A DNA stretch of 64,000 bases, from positions 62,001 to 126,000 of the forward strand of contig NZ_SRSO01000008.1 in NCBI RefSeq assembly GCF_004791695.1, written 5' to 3'. Shown here piece by piece: positions 43,714 to 52,646 of this stretch. The notes below the pieces were generated by a model. The model worked only from the letters and a program-made list of their open reading frames with translations. It had not been told where the DNA came from and did no database searches. This stretch comes from Flavivirga rizhaonensis. GTDB lineage: Bacteria; Bacteroidota; Bacteroidia; Flavobacteriales; Flavobacteriaceae. Every line of letters begins with the position of its first letter. The first letter of the stretch is position 1. The position numbers and the translations under genes are program-made.

Positions 43714-44701
43714 CACAGGTATTATTTTAACGTTAGCGTATCCAGATACTATTGTTATGGTTTCTGAAGAATGGTTTTCTCCTTACTTAAGGTTTCTGGG
43801 TGTTGGTAAAAAGAATTATTTGAGGGCAGGTCATGCTGCTTTAGTATTGATTGATAAAAAAACAGGTGTTTTAGAATATCATGATTTTGGGCGATATATT
43901 ACATCAGAACCTAATGGGCGAGTAAGAGGAAAAGATACGGACAATGAATTAAATTTTCCTATAAGAGCAAAGATTGAAAATGATAGTATTAAAAACTTAA
44001 ATGAGATTTTAGAGTTTTTAGGAACACATCCTAAATTAACACATGGGGATGGAAAACTTGTGGCTTCTGTTTGTAATGCGGTTGATTATAAAAAAGCGAG
44101 AACACATATTACCAGAATGCAAAAACGGGAATTTATCTATTATGCTGCTTTTAAAAAAAATACATGTAATTGTGCTCGTTTTGTAACAGATAGCTTAATA
44201 GCTTCAGTTACCGATCTGGATATTAAAAAGAAGTTGGAGAACTCCAAATGGTTTACGCCTAGTACTGTTGGTAATGTCCTTTTGGCAAATACAGAAAACC
44301 ATGCTTTTGAAGTGTCTGAAACAGGTAATATTTCAGAGTTTAGAGGCTCTCAAATGAGTGAAAATATTCGTTGCTTTTTAGATAAATTAAAAGATCATGA
44401 ACCGTCTTTTATTGGGACTTTAGAGCCTAGATTTGTTGATAGGGTGCATGAAAAAGCGCAATGGTTGTCCGGGATTGCTGCTGGCGCTTGGTTTGAATTG
44501 CATCCAACAGAGAGTGACATTGAATACAGGTTTAGACGTATTTCTCCTTATGGGAACATTGATGTTGATGCTGTTTTTGTAGTTGATGATGCGACTTTTA
44601 ATTATAATTTAGAGTATGCGTTTGTGCATTATTCTAATTGTAGATTCTTTAATGTGAAGCAGGGCGAGGTGGTTTTTAGGTTTGAGAAATTGAAGCGTTA
44701 G
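43706..44701 (+). CDS. DUF6695-like protein with permuted papain-type motifs
   Basis: The 331-residue protein has no signal peptide. GHAALVLIDKKTGVLEYHDF (His43) followed much later by NTCNCARFVTDSL (Asn155-Cys156) recalls the His-then-Cys order of LRAT-like, circularly permuted NlpC/P60 enzymes, whose Cys motif is NCEHF. The C-terminal part (WFELHPTESDIEYRFRRISP) is unlike these and probably a separate domain. It resembles flavobacterial DUF6695 proteins. A cysteine hydrolase or acyltransferase role is inference. The eight-base overlap with the NRDE gene suggests joint function. Confidence 0.7.
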   Translation: MDSTGIILTLAYPDTIVMVSEEWFSPYLRFLGVGKKNYLRAGHAALVLIDKKTGVLEYHDFGRYITSEPNGRVRGKDTDNELNFPIRAKIENDSIKNLNEILEFLGTHPKLTHGDGKLVASVCNAVDYKKARTHITRMQKREFIYYAAFKKNTCNCARFVTDSLIASVTDLDIKKKLENSKWFTPSTVGNVLLANTENHAFEVSETGNISEFRGSQMSENIRCFLDKLKDHEPSFIGTLEPRFVDRVHEKAQWLSGIAAGAWFELHPTESDIEYRFRRISPYGNIDVDAVFVVDDATFNYNLEYAFVHYSNCRFFNVKQGEVVFRFEKLKR

Positions 44702-44729
44702 CGTATTGGTTAAATATATCACAGATTTA

Positions 44730-46406
44730 TTACTTTACTATTAATTTGTAATAATTATTATTTAAAGTTATAATGTAATTTCCTTGTTGTAGTGTTTCTA
44801 TGTTTATAGAATGGCTCTTTAATTCACCTTTTTTGACTAATTGTCCTAAAAAATTATGTATTGCATATTTTTTGTTTGCTAAGTTTTTTTTGTACTTAAT
44901 GTTGATCTTATTGGTTGCTGGATTTGGATATAATATTGATTTCGTTGAATCAATATGGTTAAGAGATAATGTTTGGAAGTAATTATCAAGGTAAGAAAGT
45001 CTATTTTGAATCCAAGTTTTCATGTATAGTAAATCAACTTCATTAAAGTCATAATTTGGATATATTAAAGACTCCCTTTCGTATATCTTATTTTCAGAAA
45101 GGAATAGGTATTGCTTATCAATACTATCAATAAGGACATTAGTTTTTAGATTATTATTTCTATGATTAAGCCATTTATTGGATACATCGGTTAAGTAGTT
45201 TTGTGGGTTTAATTCAATAACTCTGTTATGAAAACCATTTATTAATATGTCTCCTGTTATATTCTGGTTTGTTCCATTCCATATGGTTCCAAAGCAGCCA
45301 TCAAGATCCCACGGAACATAGAAGTAAGGTTCATTCGTATTGTATTTTGCAATGTAAATATTTTTACCAGTGTTATCCGTTGCTCGTAAAACGTTAAGGA
45401 ATAAGAAATAATCTAGATAGTTATCGTAATTAAATTTGCTCCAGATATTATTTACAAAGTCTGAGTCTGTCGAATTGATTACAAAATCAGTGAAATCATA
45501 AAGGTTATTCCAGTCTGTTACATCATCTTCTTTAGGGTATTTCATTTCATGTCCGCCCCAAATTCTACTGTTATTATCAAAGTCTGGTAAGCTAGCAAAG
45601 ACAGCTGGCCCCCATGCTATTCCTTTGTAGAGTTCTCCTCTAATGTCATCTTTATAGCTTTTTAGTTTTAACTGTTTCTTATCTACTTGCTCAGACAGAT
45701 TGTAAATGCCATTATATTCTCCATTTAAAAATATCTCAGTGTAGTCTACATTAGCTCCAGCTTTTGCTTCGGGTTCTACAGGTAAATAATAAGGTGTGTG
45801 CAATTTTAACCACAATTTATTAGCAATGTAACTCCTTAATCTTAAGGGTTCGTTGTAGAGGGCATCTAAAATCCAGTCATCATCAGACCTTAAAGATCCA
45901 AATTCAACATTATGTGTGTCTTCTCCATTGTTATCTTCCCAAAATTCAAGGTCATAAGTTTTTTTAGGATAACTTTGAGAAGAGCCTCCTCTTATTTCTA
46001 TTCCAATTTTAGAAGTTACGATTTGTTCGCTATCAGCGTAAACAAAATTGGCTAATACTTTTGGTTCATCTACAATAGTGTTAGCTGTTTCTATAGAAAT
46101 AATAGGTAAAGATGTGAAGTATAATGTAAATTGATTAGAGTTATTACTTATGGTGTAAGATTGTTTGTAAGTTACGCTATCGGGGAGCGTGTTAAAAGAA
46201 TATGCAACTTGATCTAAAAATAGGATTACTTCAGTGTAACTTGTTAAATCTGCAAAAGATTCTATGTTCTCTATGTGTGATATAATTAATGAACGCGTCT
46301 GATCAATTTTAAAATGATCTTTAGAAATATTAATGTTTAAAGTTTGAGAGACACAAAACAAGGTGCTAATTAAAAACGAAACTGTAAATAAATTCTTTTT
46401 CATCAA
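44730..46406 (-). CDS. Secreted CotH-kinase-family protein with T9SS sorting domain
   Basis: The 558-residue protein has a signal peptide ending VSQ and a CotH-type protein kinase-like domain (about 130-440). Visible are IEIRGGSSQSYPKKTYDLEF, DDWILDALYNEPLRLRSYIA, GEYNGIYNLSEQVDKKQLKL and the metal-site segment FYVPWDLDGCFG. A type A T9SS sorting domain ends it (about 485-558; ILYPNPATNKINIKYK). CotH proteins are atypical kinases that phosphorylate surface proteins in spore formers; here it would act outside the cell. Substrate is unknown. Confidence 0.9.
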   Translation of the reverse strand: MMKKNLFTVSFLISTLFCVSQTLNINISKDHFKIDQTRSLIISHIENIESFADLTSYTEVILFLDQVAYSFNTLPDSVTYKQSYTISNNSNQFTLYFTSLPIISIETANTIVDEPKVLANFVYADSEQIVTSKIGIEIRGGSSQSYPKKTYDLEFWEDNNGEDTHNVEFGSLRSDDDWILDALYNEPLRLRSYIANKLWLKLHTPYYLPVEPEAKAGANVDYTEIFLNGEYNGIYNLSEQVDKKQLKLKSYKDDIRGELYKGIAWGPAVFASLPDFDNNSRIWGGHEMKYPKEDDVTDWNNLYDFTDFVINSTDSDFVNNIWSKFNYDNYLDYFLFLNVLRATDNTGKNIYIAKYNTNEPYFYVPWDLDGCFGTIWNGTNQNITGDILINGFHNRVIELNPQNYLTDVSNKWLNHRNNNLKTNVLIDSIDKQYLFLSENKIYERESLIYPNYDFNEVDLLYMKTWIQNRLSYLDNYFQTLSLNHIDSTKSILYPNPATNKINIKYKKNLANKKYAIHNFLGQLVKKGELKSHSINIETLQQGNYIITLNNNYYKLIVK

Positions 46407-46579
46407 AAGTAGGTGTGATATGCTGTTGCGAGCATTAGTAGTTTATAACTAATCTAGTATTAGGTTTGGCTATAAATGTAGTAAAAAAAGGTTTGTCTGT
46501 TATTTTATTTTTAGCTTTAACAAGCTAAAGTCGATTGAAGGAAGTTGTAAAAAATGATATGTTTTTTTGTTGATGAGCC

Positions 46580-46966
46580 TTAATTTATAGCAAAAGGAGC
46601 ACTTAGCTTAAAAGTAGGGATGGTTACCTGAAACTTTTTTGTAGTTGTAAAGTTTACCATACTATAATGCCCTTGCATGGCACCAAAAGGAGAGGTTAGC
46701 AAACATCCAGAAGTATAAGTATGAGACTCGCCAGGTTTCAATACTGGTTTTTTACCTATAACACCCTCGCCAGAAACTATTTCAATATTATTTAAAGCAT
46801 CTAAAATTTCCCAATGGCGAGCGTTAAGCTGCACAGAATCTTTACTCTGGTTTTCAATAGTTATGGTATATCCAAAAGCATACTGCATTTTATAATTTTT
46901 ATAAAATGAGCCTTCAAAAGTGGTGACCACCGATATTTTTATGCCTCTTGTTATTTGTTGAACCAT
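46580..46966 (-). CDS. apaG: ApaG domain protein
   Basis: The 128-residue protein is a single ApaG (DUF525) fold: TRGIKISVVTTFEGSFY, YTITIENQSKDSVQLNARHW, GEGVIGKKPVLKPGESHTY and GAMQGHYSMVN. This is the full family length. ApaG is linked to Co2+ resistance and Mg2+ efflux in enterics; the biochemical role is not settled. It is a single gene. Confidence 0.93.
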   Translation of the reverse strand: MVQQITRGIKISVVTTFEGSFYKNYKMQYAFGYTITIENQSKDSVQLNARHWEILDALNNIEIVSGEGVIGKKPVLKPGESHTYTSGCLLTSPFGAMQGHYSMVNFTTTKKFQVTIPTFKLSAPFAIN

Positions 46967-47077
46967 GCTAACTATTAGTATACAAAGTGTTTAATGGGCG
47001 CTAAAATAGTAAATATTAAGTGGTTAGTAGTAATTTTTAATGCCTTTGGTTAAAAAACTAGTTAAAAAGCACAATTA

Positions 47078-48328
47078 TTAGTTCGAAATGTTGACTGAGC
47101 TTCCTTCCCCAAGGCCAATAATTTTATCGTATCGCCCTCCTAAATCTCTATAATATACAATGACTTTATAATTGTTTTCTGTTTGATAAAAGTTCCCGCT
47201 AATAGCTCCTTCATCAATACTATTGTCACTATTTGCAACAATATATTTGTAATTATAAAAGCCTTGTTTTAAAAGTATGGCATTTGTGTAAACGTTGTGA
47301 GATTCATCAAAAATCATTTTAGTACTTTCGTCGATAACATAGTTGTTAAAATTACCATAAACATGAATGTCTTTGTTTTTTAAAGACTCTATAGGAAGTA
47401 ATGAAAAATGTATCCACACGTAATCTGCCTCGATACTGGGGTTTTCTGCATCAATATTTAGAATCACATAATTACCATTAATATCAGGATTGTAGGTATA
47501 TGGTCTGGTTGCTCTCTCAAAGTTTGTAAATAAATAATTGTGATACAAATCTTTTAAATCGATACTTTGTATACCTGTATTTGCCGCTCTAACATCCTTG
47601 TTTTCAAAAAACAAATACTCATTACCACCCCAAAAACTGGTTTCTGTATCGTATTTGTAAATTAACTGATTGCCAACGGTGTATTGCGGTTTTATGTTTG
47701 AAATAGCAGTATTCAGATTGTTATTTTGAACAATAACAGCTTTTACATTTTGGGTAGGATTATTAAATTGCATGGTGTTAGAATCAATTATGATTTCTAT
47801 GCGTTGTTTTTCTTCAATAAACTGTACATCGCGTGAACGTTTAACGTTAACACCAACAGTAGCAGTGTTTTCATAAATCATGAATTTCCTTGAAAAAACA
47901 AGCTCGTCATCATTATTAAAAACGGAAAGCATATAATTGCCAGAAACTCTTAAGCCTCTGGTTTGTGCGTTAGGAATAGTAAGGGTGTAATGTGAATAAA
48001 TTTGATAAGAGTTAAATGAGTTTTCGTAGTTTCTAATACGTTGGTTGTCAAAACCATCCATGTATTCCGATTTTACCAAAACAGATGGTGTCCAATCAAA
48101 ATTAAAATGTTCAACTTTATAATAATAATCATCTTCCTCACCGTTTAAAACATCAAATTCTAAAATGACATACTCACCAAGCCTTAAAATTGGTAATTGT
48201 GTTTCAGGTGTATTGCCTTTAAAATTGATTGTTTTAATGTAATCTGGAGGTGCAACTTCTTCAACTTGGCTAAAAGCAATATAAGATACTAGAAGAATAG
48301 ACAATAAAGCGGTAAATTTTAACGGCAT
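47078..48328 (-). CDS. Type IX secretion Plug protein (DUF5103)
   Basis: The 416-residue secreted protein has a signal peptide (LLVSYIAFSQ) and the DUF5103 layout: EVAPPDYIKTINFKGNTPET, HFNFDWTPSVLVKSEYMDGF and a C-terminal carbohydrate-binding-like fold (IHVYGNFNNYVIDESTKMIF). In Flavobacterium johnsoniae a DUF5103 protein plugs the periplasmic side of the SprA translocon. So it is likely a T9SS part. It is divergent from nqrA across 153 bases. Confidence 0.87.
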   Translation of the reverse strand: MPLKFTALLSILLVSYIAFSQVEEVAPPDYIKTINFKGNTPETQLPILRLGEYVILEFDVLNGEEDDYYYKVEHFNFDWTPSVLVKSEYMDGFDNQRIRNYENSFNSYQIYSHYTLTIPNAQTRGLRVSGNYMLSVFNNDDELVFSRKFMIYENTATVGVNVKRSRDVQFIEEKQRIEIIIDSNTMQFNNPTQNVKAVIVQNNNLNTAISNIKPQYTVGNQLIYKYDTETSFWGGNEYLFFENKDVRAANTGIQSIDLKDLYHNYLFTNFERATRPYTYNPDINGNYVILNIDAENPSIEADYVWIHFSLLPIESLKNKDIHVYGNFNNYVIDESTKMIFDESHNVYTNAILLKQGFYNYKYIVANSDNSIDEGAISGNFYQTENNYKVIVYYRDLGGRYDKIIGLGEGSSVNISN

Positions 48329-48437
48329 TGTAGGACAATTTTTGTAAATATAAACAAATTTAATGCCGAAAATAAAACTTATTCCAAATGGGTTAAAATT
48401 CTATTCAATTTATTATGAAAACTGTATTTTAAATTTG

Positions 48438-48445
48438 TATTTTTG
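48438..48445 (+). promoter_or_regulatory. -7 element of the nqr operon
   Basis: TATTTTTG matches TAnnTTTG and lies 36 bases before nqrA. No TTG is found at the standard spacing. Confidence 0.5.
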
Positions 48446-48481
48446 CACCGATTTTTAGACAACTAATTACAATAAAAAAAT

Positions 48482-49837
48482 ATGTCAAACGACATTCGCA
48501 TTAAAAAAGGTCTAGACATTAAACTTAAGGGTGAAGCTGAAAAAACCTCTGAAAAGGCAATAGTAAGCAACTTTTATACTTTAAGACCTGAGGACTTCCA
48601 CGGCGTTATACCTAAATTAATTTCTAAAGTTGGAACTAAAGTAAAAGCAGGTGAAACTGTTTTTTTCGATAAATCTAACGAAGCTATCAAATTTGCTTCT
48701 CCAGTTTCTGGTGAAGTTTTAGAAATTTCTCGTGGTGAAAAACGTAAAATATTAGCAATTAAAATCCAAGCGGATAAAGAGCAAGCCTATCAGGATTATG
48801 GTAAGTTTGATGTAGATGCTGCAGATTCTGAAGCTATCAAATCGCATTTACTAGCATCTGGTTGTTGGCCGTTTGTAAAACAACGCCCATATGATGTTAT
48901 TGCAAATCCTGATAAAGCGCCAAAAGCTATTTTTATATCAGGGTATGCTAGTGCACCATTAGCAGCAGATTTGGATTTTACATTACAAGGAAAAGAAGCC
49001 GAATTACAAGCAGCTGTTACAGCTTTAGGAAAACTTACCGAAGGTAAAGTACATGTTTCTGTAGGTAAAAATGGAAACTCTCCATTAGTAGGATTAACGG
49101 GTATTACATTGCACCATGTTTCTGGACCACACCCATCGGGGAATGTAGGAACACAAATAAATAAAATAGACCCGATAAACAAAGGAGAAGTTGTTTGGAC
49201 TGTTAATGCTCAAGACTTGATTATTATAGGTGAGTTGTTATTAACAGGAAAGTTTAATGCTGAGCGTATTGTAGCTTTAGTTGGTTCTTCAGTTGAGAAA
49301 CCAAGATACTTTGTTACTAAGATAGGAAGCGAAGTAGCGACTATGGTTTATGATAAAGGCATTACTAAAGATTCTCATGATCGTATTATTTCGGGGAATG
49401 TTTTAAGTGGGAAACAAGTAAAACCAGATGGATATTTAGATTATTACAGTAATGTAATTTCTATAATTCCTGAAGGCGATGATTACGAGTTTTTTGGATG
49501 GAATAAACCTATTTTTAATAAAATATCAACATCCAGAGCATTTACCTTTTCATGGTTAAGCCCTAAGAAGTCATACGACTTAAATACAAATACAAATGGG
49601 GAGCATCGTGCTTTTGTAACTACTGGAACTTACGAAGAAGTATTTCCTTTAGATATATATCCAATGCAAATATTAAAGGCATGTATGTATAAGGATTTAG
49701 ATGAAATGGAAGCTTTAGGAATGTATGAAGTAGCTCCTGAAGATTTTGCATTAACTGAATTTGTTTGTGTGTCTAAACAACCACATCAAAAAATTATAAG
49801 AGAAGGTTTAGACTTAATGCTTAAAGAAATTGGATAA
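48482..49837 (+). CDS. nqrA: Na+-translocating NADH:quinone reductase subunit A
   Basis: NqrA is the cytoplasmic, quinone-associated subunit of the Na+-pumping respiratory complex. The 451-residue protein starts with the NqrA barrel-sandwich region (IRIKKGLDIKLKGEAEK) and has VHVSVGKNGNSPLVGL, GPHPSGNVGTQINKIDP and the C-terminal KACMYKDLDEMEALGMYEV segment typical of the family. It is the first gene of nqrABCDEF, followed after about 107 bases by nqrB. Confidence 0.97.
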   Translation: MSNDIRIKKGLDIKLKGEAEKTSEKAIVSNFYTLRPEDFHGVIPKLISKVGTKVKAGETVFFDKSNEAIKFASPVSGEVLEISRGEKRKILAIKIQADKEQAYQDYGKFDVDAADSEAIKSHLLASGCWPFVKQRPYDVIANPDKAPKAIFISGYASAPLAADLDFTLQGKEAELQAAVTALGKLTEGKVHVSVGKNGNSPLVGLTGITLHHVSGPHPSGNVGTQINKIDPINKGEVVWTVNAQDLIIIGELLLTGKFNAERIVALVGSSVEKPRYFVTKIGSEVATMVYDKGITKDSHDRIISGNVLSGKQVKPDGYLDYYSNVISIIPEGDDYEFFGWNKPIFNKISTSRAFTFSWLSPKKSYDLNTNTNGEHRAFVTTGTYEEVFPLDIYPMQILKACMYKDLDEMEALGMYEVAPEDFALTEFVCVSKQPHQKIIREGLDLMLKEIG

Positions 49838-49944
49838 TTATTCATTTCGCTAAGTGAAATTTAAATATAATGAATGACTCAAAAAACAGTGATGACTCAA
49901 AATAATAATCACGTTTTATATATAGACGAAATGAAAAATATAAC

Positions 49945-51171
49945 ATGGGTTTAAAAGAAAGTTTACATAATTTTAAGGAAAAGAACAAAGACAAGAAGTG
50001 GCTACCTGCATTTTCTGCAATCCATACGTTTTTATACTTACCAAACGAGACCACACATAATGGGACTCATATAAAAGTTGCCGACGATTTAAAACGTACC
50101 ATGAATACTGTTATTATGGCTATGGTACCATGTTTAATTTTCGGAATGTTTAATGCCGGTTACCAACATAATTTACAAGTTGGAGAGGTGCAAGCCGTTG
50201 CAGGAAGTTTCTTTAGTTCAGAATTTTGGACTATGGCTAACTTTATGATTGGTTTCTGGAAAATTATACCATTAGTTATTGTGTCTTATGGTGTTGGTTT
50301 AGGAATTGAATTCATATTTGCTATTATTAAAGGACACGAAGTTGAAGAAGGGTACTTAGTAACAGGAATGTTAGTACCGTTAATTGTCCCAGTAGATATT
50401 CCACTTTGGATGCTGGCTGTTGCAGTTGTGTTTGGTGTTGTTATAGGTAAAGAAGTTTTTGGGGGTACAGGAATGAATATCCTTAATCCTGCATTAACTA
50501 TTCGTGCATTCCTATTCTTCGCTTATCCTACTTGGATGTCTGGAGATAAAGTTTGGGTTGAAGGTGCTGTTGAAAGAACTAAAGAGATTGCAGCAGGAGC
50601 AAATCTAGATGCTATTTCTGGTGAAACCATATTAGGAAGTTTAGCACAAGGAAAAGAAGCAGGGTATGAAGTGATGGATATGTTCTTAGGATTTATTCCT
50701 GGTTCGGTTGGTGAAACATCTGCTTTATTAATATTACTGGGAGGTTTGTTCTTAATCTTCGCAAAAATAGGGAGTTGGAGAATCATGTTATCTTCAGTTA
50801 TTGGAGCTTTAGTCATGGGATTGATCTTTAATCAAGTAGTTGATTCTGGATGGATAACAGAAAGCAGTAAGTTTTACGGATTAATGAGTACAACTTGGTG
50901 GCACCACTTACTTATTGGAGGTTTTGCTTTTGGTACCGTATTTATGGCTACAGATCCTGTAACAGCTTCTCAAACCAATAAAGGGAAATGGATTTATGGT
51001 TTCTTTGTAGGGTTTATTTCTATTATGATTCGTGTATTTAACCCTGCATATCCTGAAGGTGTAATGTTAGCCATTTTATTAATGAATGTATTTGCACCAA
51101 CTATCGATCATTATGTTGTTCAAGGTAATGTTAAGAAAAGAAAGAAACGTTTAAACGCAAAAGTTGCATAA
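49945..51171 (+). CDS. nqrB: Na+-translocating NADH:quinone reductase subunit B
   Basis: NqrB is a membrane subunit with about ten helices, carries a covalent FMN, and forms much of the Na+ path. The 408-residue protein shows GKEVFGGTGMNILNPALTIR, GGFAFGTVFMATDPVTAS and NPAYPEGVMLAILLMN. The flavin-attachment segment reads LDAISGETIL at about 223-232 with Thr228, where Vibrio has DGYSGATAL. Thr is kept but the preceding Ala is Glu. An ApbE flavin transferase is encoded in this window. Confidence 0.97.
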   Translation: MGLKESLHNFKEKNKDKKWLPAFSAIHTFLYLPNETTHNGTHIKVADDLKRTMNTVIMAMVPCLIFGMFNAGYQHNLQVGEVQAVAGSFFSSEFWTMANFMIGFWKIIPLVIVSYGVGLGIEFIFAIIKGHEVEEGYLVTGMLVPLIVPVDIPLWMLAVAVVFGVVIGKEVFGGTGMNILNPALTIRAFLFFAYPTWMSGDKVWVEGAVERTKEIAAGANLDAISGETILGSLAQGKEAGYEVMDMFLGFIPGSVGETSALLILLGGLFLIFAKIGSWRIMLSSVIGALVMGLIFNQVVDSGWITESSKFYGLMSTTWWHHLLIGGFAFGTVFMATDPVTASQTNKGKWIYGFFVGFISIMIRVFNPAYPEGVMLAILLMNVFAPTIDHYVVQGNVKKRKKRLNAKVA

Positions 51172-51173
51172 CG

Positions 51174-51923
51174 ATGGAAAATAGAACAGATAAAAATTCA
51201 TATACTATCCTATTCGCCATAGGAATGGTATTGATTGTTGGAGCATTATTAGCCTTTGTTGCTTCATCATTAAAACCAAACATAACAGAGAACAAGCGTA
51301 TCGAAAAGCAACAAAATATCTTGTATGCTATGGGCGTAAATGAAAATGAAGAAGGTAGCGCTAATTTTATTTCTACAGATAAAGTAGCTGATGAGTTTAC
51401 AAAATATATCACTAAACAGATAGTAATCACTAACGGAACTCAAGCTGAAGAAAATAGTGAAGCTTATTTAATCGATGTTAAAAAAGAGCAATCTAAAGCT
51501 AAAAGCGGAGGAGAAAGACGTTTACCATTGTTTATTGGAGAAAAAGAAGGCAAAACCTATTATATAGCGCCTATTAGAGGAAAAGGACTTTGGGATGCCG
51601 TTTGGGCTTATGTTGCTATGGATAAAAATATGGTTGTACAAGGGGCGTATTTTGATCACCAAGGAGAAACAGCTGGTCTTGGAGCAAATATTAAAGAACG
51701 TTTTTTCATGGATGATTTTATAGGAGAACATTTATTAGATGCTTCAGGAAATTTTGTTGGGATTAACATTTCAAAAAGTAATGCAGATCCTCTAAATAAA
51801 GATAAAACTGATAATGAGGTTGATGCTATTGCAGGTGCTACTATTACAGGGGATGGTGTATCAGCAATGTTGAGAAGCGACTTGAAGTTGTATGTGCCTT
51901 ATTTTAAAACTTTAAAAAACTAG
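51174..51923 (+). CDS. nqrC: Na+-translocating NADH:quinone reductase subunit C
   Basis: The 249-residue protein has one N-terminal membrane helix (YTILFAIGMVLIVGALLAFV) and a periplasmic FMN-binding domain. RGKGLWDAVWAYVAMD and GAYFDHQGETAGLGA are typical, and DAIAGATITGDGVSAML contains the FMN-ester Thr223. It starts two bases after nqrB ends. Confidence 0.96.
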   Translation: MENRTDKNSYTILFAIGMVLIVGALLAFVASSLKPNITENKRIEKQQNILYAMGVNENEEGSANFISTDKVADEFTKYITKQIVITNGTQAEENSEAYLIDVKKEQSKAKSGGERRLPLFIGEKEGKTYYIAPIRGKGLWDAVWAYVAMDKNMVVQGAYFDHQGETAGLGANIKERFFMDDFIGEHLLDASGNFVGINISKSNADPLNKDKTDNEVDAIAGATITGDGVSAMLRSDLKLYVPYFKTLKN

Positions 51924-51928
51924 TATTT

Positions 51929-52573
51929 ATGGGACTTTTATCAAGAAAAGACAGCAAACTAATATTAGACCCTTTAGCAGACGATAATCCAATTACAATT
52001 CAAGTTCTTGGAATTTGTTCAGCTTTAGCGATTACTGCTCAATTGAAGGCTTCCATAGTTATGGCCATTTCGGTATTGTTTGTTTTAGGTGCAGGTAATG
52101 TAGTGATCTCATTAATTAGAAATATTATTCCGTCTAAAATTAGAATTATAGTACAGCTTACTGTTGTAGCTGCTTTGGTTATTATTGTAGATCAAGTATT
52201 AAAAGCATTCTCTTATCAATTAAGTAAGGAGCTAGGTGCTTTTATTGGACTTATAATTACGAACTGTATTATTATGGGGCGTTTTGAAGCTTTTGCTTTA
52301 GGAAATGGTCCATGGCGTTCATTCCTTGATGGAATTGGTAATGCACTTGGATACGGTGTTATTCTAATAATAGTTGGTTTCTTTAGAGAATTGTTAGGCT
52401 CTGGAACATTATTAGGTTTTAAAGTACTAGGAGACCCTATTGCAAAAACAGGATTGTATAGTATTGGTTATGAGAATAACGGTTTTATGTTATTAGCACC
52501 AATGGCTTTAATAGTTGTAGGCGTTATTATTTGGGTACAAAGAACTAGAAACAAAGCATTAATCGAAGACTAA
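51929..52573 (+). CDS. nqrD: Na+-translocating NADH:quinone reductase subunit D
   Basis: The 214-residue integral membrane protein (six helices) has the NqrD/RnfE pattern: DNPITIQVLGICSALAIT, IGLIITNCIIMGRFEAFALG and GFFRELLGSGTLLGF. NqrD and NqrE form an inverted-topology pair carrying an iron centre. A CAGT-rich inverted repeat starts right at its stop codon. Confidence 0.96.
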   Translation: MGLLSRKDSKLILDPLADDNPITIQVLGICSALAITAQLKASIVMAISVLFVLGAGNVVISLIRNIIPSKIRIIVQLTVVAALVIIVDQVLKAFSYQLSKELGAFIGLIITNCIIMGRFEAFALGNGPWRSFLDGIGNALGYGVILIIVGFFRELLGSGTLLGFKVLGDPIAKTGLYSIGYENNGFMLLAPMALIVVGVIIWVQRTRNKALIED

Positions 52574-52574
52574 T

Positions 52575-52638
52575 CAGTAAGCAGTATACGGTCACAGTAA
52601 ACAGCAAAAACTGCAAACTGAGACTGATACTGAAAACT
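52575..52638. repeat. CAGT-rich inverted repeat between nqrD and nqrE
   Basis: A left arm with CAGTAAGCAGTATACGGTCA and CAGTAAACAG faces a right arm CTGCAAACTGAGACTGATACTG, which can pair imperfectly into a hairpin. The left arm aligns with the repeat at the end of porT (20230-20264). It begins two bases after the nqrD stop and accounts for the only long gap in nqrBCDEF. Confidence 0.75.
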
Positions 52639-52646
52639 AAAAGAAT

